Of a stretch of 64,000 nt of DNA, positions 10,982 through 22,800 are shown piece after piece (the first letter of the stretch is position 1; every line of letters begins with the position of its first letter). The position numbers and the translations under genes were made by a program. The stretch is from Microcyclospora pomicola (Eukaryota > Ascomycota > Dothideomycetes > Capnodiales), in contig NHNY01000013.1 in assembly GCA_002786065.1 (NCBI GenBank), positions 62,001 through 126,000 on the forward strand. Reading direction: 5' to 3'. The notes under the pieces are model-generated. The model did no database searches. It saw only the letters and a program-made list of their open reading frames with translations, and was not told the origin of the DNA.

Positions 10982-13132
10982 TCACACCTCCTCATAAGCC
11001 AAGCATCCGATCTTCTCAAGAAGCATCCAAACTTGACTGCTGCGATCGTGCTTGCGCCACTCCATCTCAGTCGCGAGGTTTGCACGGTCCTGACCCCACT
11101 GCCAGGCGGCAGCCTTCTGCTGCATACTCAAAGCCGAGACTTGTTCGCGCGAACATACGCAAGCGAGAATGCAGTCGACGATGGATTGAGGCAGACTGCG
11201 GCCGTTGCTGCACGCCAATTCAGACTCCGCATCGGTGCTGGCCGCGAGACGCCTTTTCTGGTAATCTAGAAATTGCTCGGAGTTAGTAGCCTTAAGGTTC
11301 AGCGCGCTGAGACTCTCCTCGACGCCTGTGCGATGCGGTCTGAACACCATCTTGGGCGTGGTGGATGTATTAGTCACTTGGTCGATGGCGCGCTCGGCGT
11401 TGCTTGTGGCTCGGTGGGTGTTCACAACCAGCGTGTTTGCGTAGGATGCGCTACTCTGACGACGATCAGAGACGGCTCTGATGTAGTCAGCAGATCGCCG
11501 TGTCGTCTTGTCGAGTCCCGAGTCCTCGGCTGGTACTGCCGGTGTGCGTTCTCTCTGCTCGGGAGGTGATGTGAAGCTGGCATCAGTCTTCTCAGACAGC
11601 ATGAAGCAGCTGAAGAAGCGCGAACAGGCGACAGTTACCAAGGCGGCATGCCACAATTCCACGCTTCGGACACCATCGTGACCGATCACATGTCGTTGTA
11701 GCTTCCTGCGAAGGCTCTCGAGTTCGGTAATCTCATGCTCGCCACCATCGTTAGTGCGTATCGATCTGATGCTACCTGTTCTGTCGCGAACCATCACATG
11801 CGGAAGTCTTTGCATGTGCTCAAATGACTGCCTTCCGCTGAAGGTCGAGTCTTGCTTCCTGAGATATTCTTCATCGTCGAAGAGCGAATCGGCGTACCCA
11901 CTTTGCTCTTCGAGCATGATTTTGTACCGCAGAACTTCAGTCTTCTTCAACAATATGCGTGCATCCTTGCCCATGGCAGATGCAGCGGAGTCTTCCCAGG
12001 ACAGACCTGTGATACCATGGTCTTGCTGGTATGTTGGGATGGCTGAGGCAGCCGCGGTCGCATTGAGACCATCAATGAGCTGGGTAGGATAATAGTGGTC
12101 CTGGACGACGTACGACAACCACAGAGCGCCAGCGTCAGTCAGTCCGATATTCGTCAATTCGATATATGGGACCGATCGTATACCACGTCGGTTTTTGAGA
12201 AGCTGACCCTTGGAAAGCCCATTCAAGGAGAAAGAATCTTGGTCTAGCTCCGAATCGTCTGCTTGCAGTGCTTCATTCCCAATCTCTGTAGGGAGTGAGA
12301 GCACAGAAGCAGACCAGTCTGCAGGAATCGGGTCGATCTTGCGCTCTCGGGTGTGGAGCCTGGCCAGTATCTCCATCGCTCTCGATCCGAGTTCCATGTT
12401 GTGCCGGAGATCCAGCCTTCGTAGTCTAAAGCACTCACTGAACGATTCGATGAACTCCCCCCATTGAGCAGCTTCCTCATCTGTCTCAACCTTGATGTTG
12501 TTATTTGCCAGGTTGAGCGTCTTCAAATCATGCTTGGCCAGGCTGATGACCGTTGCAAGGCGTGCTAGCGAGGCGGTAGTGAGTTGATTGCCAGACAAGT
12601 TGAGGTCTTCAATTGCCAAGCGTGTGCCACTCTTGAGCGCAGCTTCGAGACCATCCGCCAGGGCACAAAGACCATCATCTCCTAGGTCCTTGTCTGGTGC
12701 CTGCAGGTCAACGACATGGAGGTGAACAGCATCGTCGCTGTTGTTGGTGCTGCTACCATAGCTTCGCTTACGAGACTTCTCGAGCTCCTTCTCGGCGGCC
12801 TTCTGCAGCTTAGCGGCCTCCTTCTCCAACGCATTTCCGATGATGTGTCCCAGCTTCGAGCCGGAAGAGCTTCGGTTGCTGTAGTCGAACTTGTTGGATT
12901 TGCCGCCCATTTTGGTCTTACGCGTTTCGAAGGCGCTGTGACGCAGGTACCGGCCGGACTGCGATTTGGAAGGCTGAGAGGGAAGCTCGTGCTCGATGAC
13001 CTCGAAGGCTTCGCTGTGCTCGTCGTCGAAGCCAGAGGCGTGCGTGTGGTGCTGAGGGAGGGTGCAGCGGGTAGGCAGTGTCCAGTCTTTGGCTTTCTTG
13101 ACAATGTCGAGAAAGCTGGGCGGACGGTGCAT
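10982..13132 (-). CDS. leucine-rich-repeat (RNI-like) protein
   Basis: Long single-exon frame, 716 residues from the chosen start MHRPPSFLDIVKKAK. The frame is open 62 codons further upstream, but that part looks like leader sequence. After a basic linker with a Lys/Glu-rich helix (EKEAAKLQKAAEKELEK) come ribonuclease-inhibitor-type repeats: IEDLNLSGNQLT, LKTLNLANNNI, RLRRLDLRHN and YIELTNIGLTDAGALWL. The remainder is low-complexity Ser/Thr/Arg sequence, then a C-terminal helical part with W-x-W-G and VWMLLEKIGCLAYEEV. Such proteins are usually protein-binding scaffolds; no enzyme motif is present. A further 3' exon is possible but not shown. It is convergent with the OB-motif gene. Confidence 0.8.
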   Translation of the reverse strand: MHRPPSFLDIVKKAKDWTLPTRCTLPQHHTHASGFDDEHSEAFEVIEHELPSQPSKSQSGRYLRHSAFETRKTKMGGKSNKFDYSNRSSSGSKLGHIIGNALEKEAAKLQKAAEKELEKSRKRSYGSSTNNSDDAVHLHVVDLQAPDKDLGDDGLCALADGLEAALKSGTRLAIEDLNLSGNQLTTASLARLATVISLAKHDLKTLNLANNNIKVETDEEAAQWGEFIESFSECFRLRRLDLRHNMELGSRAMEILARLHTRERKIDPIPADWSASVLSLPTEIGNEALQADDSELDQDSFSLNGLSKGQLLKNRRGIRSVPYIELTNIGLTDAGALWLSYVVQDHYYPTQLIDGLNATAAASAIPTYQQDHGITGLSWEDSAASAMGKDARILLKKTEVLRYKIMLEEQSGYADSLFDDEEYLRKQDSTFSGRQSFEHMQRLPHVMVRDRTGSIRSIRTNDGGEHEITELESLRRKLQRHVIGHDGVRSVELWHAALVTVACSRFFSCFMLSEKTDASFTSPPEQRERTPAVPAEDSGLDKTTRRSADYIRAVSDRRQSSASYANTLVVNTHRATSNAERAIDQVTNTSTTPKMVFRPHRTGVEESLSALNLKATNSEQFLDYQKRRLAASTDAESELACSNGRSLPQSIVDCILACVCSREQVSALSMQQKAAAWQWGQDRANLATEMEWRKHDRSSQVWMLLEKIGCLAYEEV

Positions 13133-14238
13133 TGCGGTGTAGAGGAATGAAGTATTTTTTGAGGTTGAAGGTGAGTTTCTGGGAGGAGGGTAAATGTTTG
13201 AGCAGGTACGGGTAACTGCGCCAACGTGGAACGTGGTTTGTGACAAGTTCGAGGGGCGATGGAAGGGTGTGGAAAGTGAGCAATGTTTGTACAAGTGAAG
13301 ATGTGAAATTGAATTCAAAGCGCGTCAGGAGCAGAAATCGCAGATGTATGTGGGCATATGCAGACATTGTGAATTCTTCTCGTGGCATATTTGGATTTGC
13401 ATGTGACAGAGGTAACGTTTGAACATCAACCTGCATGACGGACAACCTACATGATCTTGGTACCTGACTCTTCCATTGGTATGGTATGCTAGATGCCGTT
13501 CGGTGTAACTGGAAGCATGGAATGACATGGGGGGAGAATTTCTACTTCCTTGCATGATGGAGAGCAAAACGACACTTGGTCTCTGCACCATATCGATGTT
13601 TCGAACTCAACTGACACAGGTACACCATCGTCCGCCAACCCTGCTCCCTGATGCAAGTCTCACTTTGCTTCTTCACGGGTGTGACGAACAATGCCAAACA
13701 CATGTCTGAGTTGAGAAACCGTCTTGCGAGCGAACCATGAATCTCGGTAACCGTTGTATGCTCTTCACCTGTCTTGGGCTGCCGGGTGCCACTTCTGTTC
13801 CATACGGCGCTTGCCTGCCTCCCTACTCACGATGATAGCGAGTCCAACTTTAGTGCTGGGAGGCATTACAAGCGGCGTAGATGGCCTGTCGAATTGTGGA
13901 ATTCTGCTCTCATTTCGGAGTCAAGCCAATGCGCCTGCCATCGGACCGGCAACTGGCCAGAAAGTCGTGGACAGCAAAGGTTCGTGGTCTGACTGCCAAG
14001 TGATCATGCTGATGATATAGAGAGGCCGATCACAGTAGCGGTAAGCTGCTTTACAGTTGACGATACGTAGAGATGAGGTTGAAGCAAACAGTCGATAGAC
14101 TTTGGTCCAGTCCTGGCGTGCCAGAGCGGCATCTGACGGCAACGAATGCTGCTCTCTGCTCGTCTTATCGGTGACGTAGGATATGGATGTTTTCTACACT
14201 GCAGGCAAGTACATAAGGTAGTAATGCTCTAGGATGCA
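13133..14238. other. intergenic region, no gene recognised
   Basis: About 1.1 kb between the start of the leucine-rich-repeat gene (leftward) and the Mdp1-type gene (rightward). It should contain both promoters. Short frames here carry no recognisable motif. Confidence 0.4.
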
Positions 14239-15003
14239 GTGCATGATATGAGTGTGAACCACTTTCAAACCAGAAACGCAGGACTGTTCATCGTAGCCTC
14301 CATTCTCATCTCCATCCTCGCCCTGGTAGCCGCAAACACGATGCCTCGTCGCAGCGCTCGCGCCGCTTCACCAGACGAATTCACAACTACCACACTCCCC
14401 GCCAGCGATATCCAACCTCCATCCACATTTACCGATGGCCTCCCGCTCCCACGCATGATCGTCTTCGATCTCGACTACACACTCTGGCCGTTTTGGGTGG
14501 ACACGCACGTCTCCTCGCCTCTGAAAGCTTCTAAGCACGCGCCAGGCCTGAAAGTGACAGACGCTCATGGCGGCCACTACGGCTTCTACTCCGACGTTGC
14601 AGGTATATTGATGAACATCAAAAAGCACGATATTGTACTAGGCGCTGCCAGTCGGACATCTGCGCCAACACTCGCGCGGAGAATGCTGGATCTTCTTACC
14701 ATCCCTGCATCATCAGGCGAGGCGGCGGAAAGCAGTCGCAAGGCTGTGAGCTTGTTCGATCACATGGAGATCTATCCCGGATCCAAGATTGCGCACTTCA
14801 AGAGCTTAGCGAAGAAGTCGGGTCTGCCATATGCGGAGATGCTGTTCTTCGATGATGAGAGCCGCAATAAGAATGTGGAGGAGCTGGGCGTGGTGATGCA
14901 TTTGATCCGGGACGGCGTGACAAGGGAGGAAATCGATCGAGGGGTTGAGAGTTGGAGGAAGAGGAAGGGGAGAACAAGCAGGAAGGCTGAGGAAGATGAA
15001 TGA
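14239..15003 (+). CDS. magnesium-dependent phosphatase 1 (Mdp1, HAD family)
   Basis: Frame of 254 residues. The signature [11 protein letters not shown] (Asp77 and Asp79 in this numbering) is the HAD motif I of Mdp1-type phosphatases, where the first Asp forms the phospho-enzyme and the second is the acid/base. The motif II region is GAASRTSAP and the motif III/IV region has [15 protein letters not shown]. Mdp1 proteins dephosphorylate sugar phosphates or protein tyrosine phosphate in vitro; the true substrate is not settled. With the first ATG the protein has a hydrophobic segment ([17 protein letters not shown], about residues 16-33) that could anchor it in a membrane. Met35 (14341) would give the usual soluble form. 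I cannot decide between the starts from sequence alone. Confidence 0.88.
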   Translation: MHDMSVNHFQTRNAGLFIVASILISILALVAANTMPRRSARAASPDEFTTTTLPASDIQPPSTFTDGLPLPRMIVFDLDYTLWPFWVDTHVSSPLKASKHAPGLKVTDAHGGHYGFYSDVAGILMNIKKHDIVLGAASRTSAPTLARRMLDLLTIPASSGEAAESSRKAVSLFDHMEIYPGSKIAHFKSLAKKSGLPYAEMLFFDDESRNKNVEELGVVMHLIRDGVTREEIDRGVESWRKRKGRTSRKAEEDE

Positions 15004-15329
15004 GAAAGTGTGAGGACTTTGATATGAATCGCTATGCTCGCTTGCCAGAGATGGCGACCAGTGATAAAAGTGGCATGTTCAAGAGCTATCACAACGCACA
15101 GATACTGCAGCAGGGACATCTCTCCCTCCGCGAACAAGCAACATCCTCGCACGACCTCGTGAAATGCATGACGGCCCATGCTAAGCAAATATGCTGGCAC
15201 ATCCGCGCGCGGAGGAGCACGCACAACATGGAGAGAATGGTCAAAGTAGTGCAGACCACCTACAAACCATCATCGAAGAGTCAATGCACCGTGCTGAGCA
15301 GATCATCAAGATCCGGCACAGACAAGTGA

Positions 15330-15411
15330 GGCACTTTGGCGGAGTGGTAACGCGCTGCCCTGCTAAGGTAGTTCCGTCGGGGCGTGTGTCCTCGAGATCA
15401 GAGTGCGAGGC
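15330..15411 (+). pseudogene. decayed tRNA-Ser(GCU) copy
   Basis: The first about 50 bases match the intact tRNA-Ser at 15684-15764 almost base for base (acceptor, D arm and an anticodon arm with loop CTGCTAA). One T of the D loop is missing, and the T arm no longer forms the GTGTG/CACAC stem. It lies inverted relative to the intact gene, 272 bp away. It is most likely a dead duplicate. The transcribed 5' half could still be made if the internal A box is active. Confidence 0.75.
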
Positions 15412-15683
15412 TGATTGCGTATGAGTACCATATCATGAAGCTTATAGGTAGATTCGAATAGAGCGAAGTATGCGGAATCATTAGTAGAGCTCTACTTCAC
15501 TAAGCTTTACAGCCAACTGATCAAAAGCCGAAGGTACGAGACCTTATCGTATCACATCTATTTATGCACTACATAAGGTACAATCGAACCGTTTGCGTGC
15601 AGATGGTGACAAAGATGGCAGGGAACGCCAACAATGATCAGTCGAATCACTCTCATGTCAAGAAACAAAAACAAAAAGATATG

Positions 15684-15764
15684 CGACACCTGTGTGATTC
15701 GAACACACGCTCCCGAAGGAACTGCCTTAGCAGGGCAGCGCGTTAACCACTCCGCCAAAGTGCC
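15684..15764 (-). tRNA. tRNA-Ser(GCU)
   Basis: An 81-nt class II tRNA read on the minus strand. The acceptor stem GGCACTT pairs with AGGTGTC (one G-T and one T-G wobble), with G as discriminator base. The D arm is GCG...CGC. The anticodon stem CTGCC/GGCAG encloses the loop CTGCTAA, giving anticodon GCT, which reads AGC/AGT serine codons. The variable arm is long (TTCC TTC GGGA), as expected for serine tRNA. The T arm is GTGTG-TTCGAAT-CACAC. No intron is present. A run of A-rich sequence (AAAACAAAAA) just past the 3' end becomes a T-rich Pol III terminator on the transcribed strand. Confidence 0.96.
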
Positions 15765-16879
15765 TTGCATGTCAGAGCTTAATTTTACTAAAATATATTC
15801 TAGTTTTGACGCTCGGGGATCTGCCGCAATTAGTCTCTCCACAATCGGCTAGGCTTTCCAAGTAATTCTACCCAAAAGCACCGCATCCCTCATGCTGGCT
15901 TCCACTCTTACCTTACCTACCGTACTTACTGTTCAGAACAAACAACGTAAGTGCAGGGCAGCTATGAACTCACGATAAAGGCACCTGAGGCATCTCAATA
16001 TTTCCAAGTACCTATCTTACTGCAAGTTACCAGTTGTACGATTTGTTGTCGTGTTGGTTGTCAGGACTCACGCCAGCGTTGCTCAGAAGACGTATCTCGT
16101 TCGACCGGCTGAGGTAGTTAGGTGATGATGATGCAACTTGCCAGTACATCCACCCGAGGATGGCTCGAGAAGACTCACAGTGCCTCTGCTGGTATCACAT
16201 CGACGAATCCCCATTCTTACTTCTAGCCTTTTCTTCACACCCTGCTCCGCGCCGACTGCGCAAGTATGTCCAGTCACCTTGCGAGGATGTATAGCTGTCA
16301 CAATTGTCCAGTAGTCAGAGCACTGTCAGGAACGATATCACAACTACACTCGACCTCCCTTCTGCCGTAGCGACAGAAGACAGTCCGACTCCTTGGCCAC
16401 AGTCTGCTCTCTGGCTCGTAAAACCTGCTGTGTACCGATGGCTCTACTATAACGAGAAAGAGGACTTGAGCTATTTGAGATTGGCGGGCATGCCCAGATT
16501 CTTCCAGCAAACTGATACTTTATACTTACAGGATTCTTTGTGCCAAACTCGATGCTGGGCCATATCTCTTTCGACAAGTATGAGCGAAGCTGTATCGTCT
16601 CTGACGTGACACAGGGGCGTTGGCGTGCTCAGGGGATGTCAACTTGCATAAATGGGGTTTTCCTTTGTTCAGTAAGGTATCCATGGACTTGTGTTTTGAC
16701 CATATGCCAGCGCATTTGTCTATGTTACCACGTCCATGTACACTTTTGTCTAGTCACTGCAGTTAGGCTCATCACAATCACAACGAAAGCCATCAAGCAA
16801 AATTGAAGTGTTTAGAACAACCTCCTGAATCGTTACTAGAACATGCAACGCTACCCACTCCTCCATCTCGTACACTATC
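15765..16879. other. intergenic region, no gene recognised
   Basis: About 1.1 kb between the tRNA-Ser 5' end and the 3' end of NUP145. It holds the upstream flank of the tRNA and the 3' untranslated part of NUP145. No frame shows a recognisable domain. Confidence 0.4.
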
Positions 16880-19800
16880 TTACACGACGATGCCCATCGC
16901 CTGCCTATACCCAGCGAGCGCATCAGCACCGCCACATCCCAACACACCGCTTCCCAAGCCTCCCTCCATGTCAACATCTTCATCGTACGACACTGGCTCA
17001 GCAGCATATCCTTCAATTTCCCGGGCCACATCTTCGCACACCCTGCTCATCTCCAGCATCGCGACTCGCTGGACCAGCGTCGCCGTCCCTGCGCCCGCGG
17101 TCTGCATATTCGCCAAGCCCTTGCGCAGGTTCCTGACCGCCGTCTCGCCCTCGCGTCCACGTTTCTGCGAGTTGTTCAGAGACAGGAGGCGCAGAAAGTC
17201 ATTGTACACTCCGGCGCCGCTCGGCCAGCCTTGCACGATCTTCGCCTTGGTGGTGAAGAGCTGGAGCAAGTTTCGCAGGCTTTTGTAGCTCTTCGAGATG
17301 ATGGCGCCGGGACCGACGACCGTGCAGACAATCTCTTGCGCCTCGGCGTCATAGCCCGAGTTTGGTTTGGCTTGTTCGGCCTGGAGGAGATAGTAGACTT
17401 GCTTCGCTTCATCGCCTAGAGACTTGGCGAGTGGTGCACGCGCTGCGAAGATCATGTGCTCCGGGATGTGCAGGTCTTGGGTGAGCACCGAGAAGACGCT
17501 GGAATCATCTTCGGTCGCTTCGGTGTCATCATCAGGAGTGCTGATGCGATCGGCTTGACGTTGCAGAAGACCATCGATGGCGGCAGGTCGTGACTTGGCG
17601 TTGTGAAGGTGAAGCAGGACCCATGCAGCCGTGGTGACGTCTCCCGCATTTTCCAATTCCGCTGCGAATGCAAGCGTCAAGGTGTCAATCTCCGTATCGG
17701 CCAGGTCACAGATGTTCTTCGCTTGAATCAGAGTGGCCATCTGCCACGTAAGCCTCGAGTTGAGTGCAGAGCCAGACACAACGAGAGGGTCAAGCAATTC
17801 CGCAGCGACGTTCTCCTCGTTGATGTACAATCGGAGCAGAGACATGAGGGTATCTTCCTTGTCAGCAAAGACGTTGGTGTCCTCGGTGTTGTCGACTGAA
17901 TCCCAAAGCGTTGTGGGGAAGACGGCCTCACGATCGGTGTCCAGATCATCAGCGTAGGCTGCGATTGCGTCCTCGAGAATAGCATGGCCGCCGAAGTAGA
18001 CGCGCAGTCCAAAGCTCTGCTGCCATGTGAGGTCGAAACGCCGGGCAATGCAAAACTCTAATGCCTTGTCTTCCGCAGCTCCAACCTGCCCTTGAACTGT
18101 GCAAACCTCACCAGCAAGAATGGAGTACAGCGTGCGAACAACATCGCTCATCTCACTCCAGTCTTTCCGCTCACGCCAGCTTTTGATCTGCTGGCTCATC
18201 ATCTTGCGCCTCCCTTCGCCTGCTCCAGCAAGCTGTGAGACCATCATGGCAAGCTTGAAGTTCTTCGCGGCACTCAGCGCTTCGCAAGCCGCCACAGTGT
18301 TGTTGCATGTGAGATGGATTAGAGCCTTCTCCTCGCCACTTCTCGCGCGCTGCAAACTGCTCGCAATGTCGGAGGTAACGAGCTCAGCCCAGTATTCAGC
18401 AAAAGCATCGAGCCGTACACGAGATTTGAGCTGCGCCACTCGATCGTCCGGAACGCCTGCAAGGAGGTGAGAGCCAACGACATCCAGTTCATCGTACAAC
18501 ATACTGCAAAGGCGCCAAATGGACACTTCTTGCTTGTTTAGCGCGGAACCATCAGCGGTCGTGCGTGCCTTGTCCGCAAGAAGTGCAAAGACTAGCTCTG
18601 GAGTGCTCGCGGACGGAGTCTCATGCTCTTTGGGGAGTATCTCTGACTGTTCGTAATGCAGCAGCAGGGCTGAAGCGTTGAGATCCTGTGATGGGACGAA
18701 TGCGGCGAAGCGGACGTCCTTGTGCTCGCCAACGAGTGAGCGCAGGGCTGGTTTCATCCCATCAGAGACCTGGCGTTGCGACCCCGGCGCGGAGTATACT
18801 ATGACCCCACTGGTGGTGAAGGACGGTTTCATGGTGTCGTGGAAGGCGATATCATTTTCATTCAAGTCTTCAGGGTTGGAATGGCGGGACTTCTTCGCAT
18901 ATGGATACTATATTTAATTTTTCAGCTATGTACTCTTACGTTGGGTTGTCATGCGCGGGAAAAGAAGGTGCAGTGCTGTGCTATGCCAAAGCAAAAAGGG
19001 GGTCATTGCTGTGTAAGTGGAACGCCAAAGTGCATGTCGGTCTTCTCCTCCATCACAGCCGTGTGCTGACGATACTCAGCGATGCCAAGTCGACAAAGGT
19101 AAGCACAAGGGGCAGGGGGTTAGGATATAGATCGACTCATACCTCGAAAGCTTTAGCACTGGCCGGTGCCTTCCTGTCGATCTTGTCATTTTCCCATAGC
19201 GAGTTCATGATGTCCATGGACGTTCGAAATGCGTCACTCTTCTTGGTGCGGAGAAGATTGTCGCCGAGCTTCTCTTTCTTCGCGCTTTTCTGAGCAAGAT
19301 AGCTTTGGTTGAGCACACTCTGGCCGAGTATCGACTGCTTGAAAGGACTCTCGATGGCGTTTTCTTGTAGCAGCGGCTTCCAGGAGTCTTGCTGCATGTC
19401 TTTCAATGCTTGTCGATCACGCTTCCTGGGACTCAAAGTGCGCTGTAGTTGCTCCTCCCAGGCTTCAGTGGCCAATTTCTCTGGCGAAGCAAAAGCCGAC
19501 AGGCCCGTACTTGGCTTGAGAATGGACCGGGGCATCTTCGGCTCTTCAATGAAAGATCCGGGCATGTCTGGGTCTGCGTCGTCGTGCTCTTCGTCAAGCT
19601 CCGAGTCTAGATCATCCTGGTGGAGCGTCAATGCTGATGAAGACACTCCCTGCACAGGACCGCCAGAGGAAGCGAGATCGTGCCCTCCCTCATCCATGTG
19701 GTCAGACGATGCATCCTCCTGATCCGTACCAGTCTCTTCATCCAGCATCTCCTCATCTGCGCTAGGGTCATCATAGTCGAATGAGATACCATATCCTCCA

Positions 19801-22800
19801 GGAGGCTGTGTCTGTCGTTGATCAAGCTTGAATTCAAAAGTATCGTCAACGTCGCCCGCGCCAAGCTCGATGCTCTGTATGGTAGTCTCACCTTCAGCTG
19901 GCGAGGTTTCTGGCGCATCGCTCAACTCGCTAGAATCCGCTTCGTGTGGCAATTCTTCATCGTCATCATTAAGACCGTACGTGGTGAAATGCTCGACTTG
20001 AAACTTCCAGATGCCAGTGGTAGAGTCGTAATCGACGAACTTTGTGTCTCCGATTCTCTTCAAGTGGTTGACGTGATTGCGGTAGCCCTCGCTTGTCGTG
20101 TCCCCAACCTTGTGCTTCATGGGTCCCTTGCGTGGCCAGGATTTCTCGAGCGAGATGGTGGCAGGCACGTTCAAGCCTCGGCCAACATTCGGCTTCGTGG
20201 CGATGTCTGGATAGACCGTTGCAGCACGAGTCTCAAGCTGGACAATTTCTCCGCAGATCTGATCGAGCAAGATGGAGCTAAGATCGCAAGGACCGAACTC
20301 GATCTTCCCAACATTCTCACGACCAACGGTCAAACCTCCCATCTTCTGTAGTTGCTGCCTTGACATCTTCTTCAGCTGATCCAGCGAGGGCTTGGTATAG
20401 TATGCACCAGCCTCAGAGTTCTTGGTGCTGGAAGACTTGGCACGACGTGCAGGGAGATCGCTTGAGGCTGATGTCGTAGCCTTTTCCTTGACCTGCTCCA
20501 TCTCTGCACGCTTCCCGCCATTCGTTTGGGGGGATGCTTCCTCAGTCTCATCGACTTCGGTTCGGACAAGCGCATTCGAAGCGGATGGTTTTGCTGTAGA
20601 CTCTTCAGATTTGTCGGCAGTGCTGTCGAACACGACTCGGCGTCCGGTGACTCCTTCCTCTGCCGGCTTTGGAGTCTCAGACTGTTTCGGTGTTCCAAAG
20701 AAGTCCTCACGCAAGGTGCGATCAATGTTGAGCTTGCGCATGCTACCCGAACCGTAAGCACGTCCGCTACCAGGGTTCAGCATGCTAGGCCGTAGCAAGC
20801 TGTTCTGGGTGGAAGACCCGTCACGAAGATCATTAGTGCTCATACTCTTGGTCAACCTACTGGCCAAGCCACTGCTCAGACTTCCTGACGGCTTGAGCAT
20901 GGAGCTGGCGCCAGGGGTGAGGCTCATTGAATAGGCGGATCCGGGAGTGCCATATGCAGAGCTGCTCAGACCGTACGTGTTTTTACGACCGAGCGAGCTT
21001 CCTCGAGGAGTCCAAACAGGTGTACTCATTCTTACGCTAGCCAGTAAGCTTTGTGTCTTCTTAGGTGTGGCCCTAGCATTCGCAAGTGGTGTCACGAGGG
21101 GCCCAAGCGGGGGCGATGGACTGCTGAGGGAGCTGAAAAGGTGATCATTTCCATATGCCGACGAGGTCAGCGCAGCATGGAGCTGGCTTCCTTGCTGCCC
21201 CTGGTTGTTGCCGAACATCGATGCTCCGGGTGCATTGTTTTGGCTGCCAAACAGTGAATTACCAGCAGCGTTCTGAGTCTGGCTGGCGTTGTTGTTGCCA
21301 AACAGTGAAAGACCTCCAGAGTTGTTGGTCGTGGTGTTCGTGTTATTGCCGAACAAGCTTGCACCAGCGGGGCGACTTTGGTTGTTGTTACCACCGAACA
21401 GCGACGAAGTGCCTGCGTTGTTGGCGTTGTTGTTTGTACCACCAAACAAGCTACCACCGGTCGATGCATTGTTGTTGCCGAATAACCCTCCGCCAGTATT
21501 TGAGGCAGTATTACCAGAGCCGAACAGACCACCTCCAGCAGGCTTGTTCTGATTGTTGGCATTCCCGAACAACCCCCCTCCGGATGTGTTGTTCGCAGCA
21601 TTTCCAAACAAGCTGGTGCCGGTATTGGTATTGCTGTTGTTGTTGGCATTACCGAACAGTCCTCCACTGCTGGCGGTATTCGGGGCTGTTCCGAACCCAC
21701 CAAATGCCGGCTTGGCTTGGTTGTTGTTCGTGTTGTTGGCAGCACCAAAGAGACCGCCGCCAGTATTGTTGTTGTTGTTGCTGGAAGCGCCAAACCCGCC
21801 GGTGCCGTTGTTATTGTTGTTGCCGAAAAGACTTCCACCCGTCGCGTTGTTGTTGTTGTTGTTGTTGTTGTTGTTCGTCCCTCCGAACAGATTCGTGGTG
21901 GCAGGCTTCGATTGATCGTTGCTCCCAAAAAGGCTTCCTCCAGTGTTGTTATTGCTTGCACCGAATCCGCCACCAGTATTGTTGGCTGTGCTGCCAAAAA
22001 GACCACCTCCTGCATTGGTAGAGCCGAAGCCTCCAGTGGTGTTGGTCGCGTTGTTGCCGCCGAACAAACTTCCTCCCGTGTTGGCAGTGCTTCCGAAACC
22101 TCCAGTAGTGGCACCTGAGGTAGCAGCACCGCCGCCGAAAAGACCGCCCGCAGGCTTTGCGCCGAACAGCCCGCCACCACCAGCATTGGCCCCGAACCCG
22201 CTTGTAGTGTTGTTGTTGTTTGCAGCATTGTTGCTTCCAAACCCACCAAAAGCGCTGGTCCCGGCCGCCGCAGTATTGTTGTTATTGTTGCCGGCGCCAA
22301 AGAGACCTCCACCAGTATTCGAGGCATTGTTGCTTGCCCCAAACCCGCCAAACCCTGTGCTCTGTCCAAAGCTTCCTGCTTGACCATTGCTGTTTCCGAA
22401 ACGTCTGCCCTGCAAATAGTCTTGAGTTCGCAATTCCTCAAAGCTTTGGTTCTTGTACGGCTCTTGGAATGCAAGCGACTGGTAGGACGAAGTGCCGTTG
22501 GTCGCACCATCCTTCTCGCTGAATGCCTGGAAAGGCACAGCTGCCGAGCCCTGATTGCTCATCGGTGCACTCGTCGACGCACCGAATGCACTGCCGTTAC
22601 CAAAGCCTCCACCAGTACTGGATGCACCAAAGGCGCTCGTGGTGTTCGCTGAGGATGCTCCAAAGGGGTTGTTTGTGTTGGCTGCACTGCCGAAGCCGCC
22701 GCTAGTCGCGTTGTTGTTGTTGCCGCCGAAAAGCGACCCTCCTGAAGCTGCTGAGCCAAAACCAGTCGCTGGCTTGCTTGCACCGAAGAGGCCTTCACCA

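Noticed and set aside
21155-22510. Several long frames in other phases and on the plus strand over the FG repeats
   Set aside because: They are shadows of the Gly/Asn/Phe repeat codons of NUP145. Poly-Cys, Leu or Pro content shows they are not real proteins.
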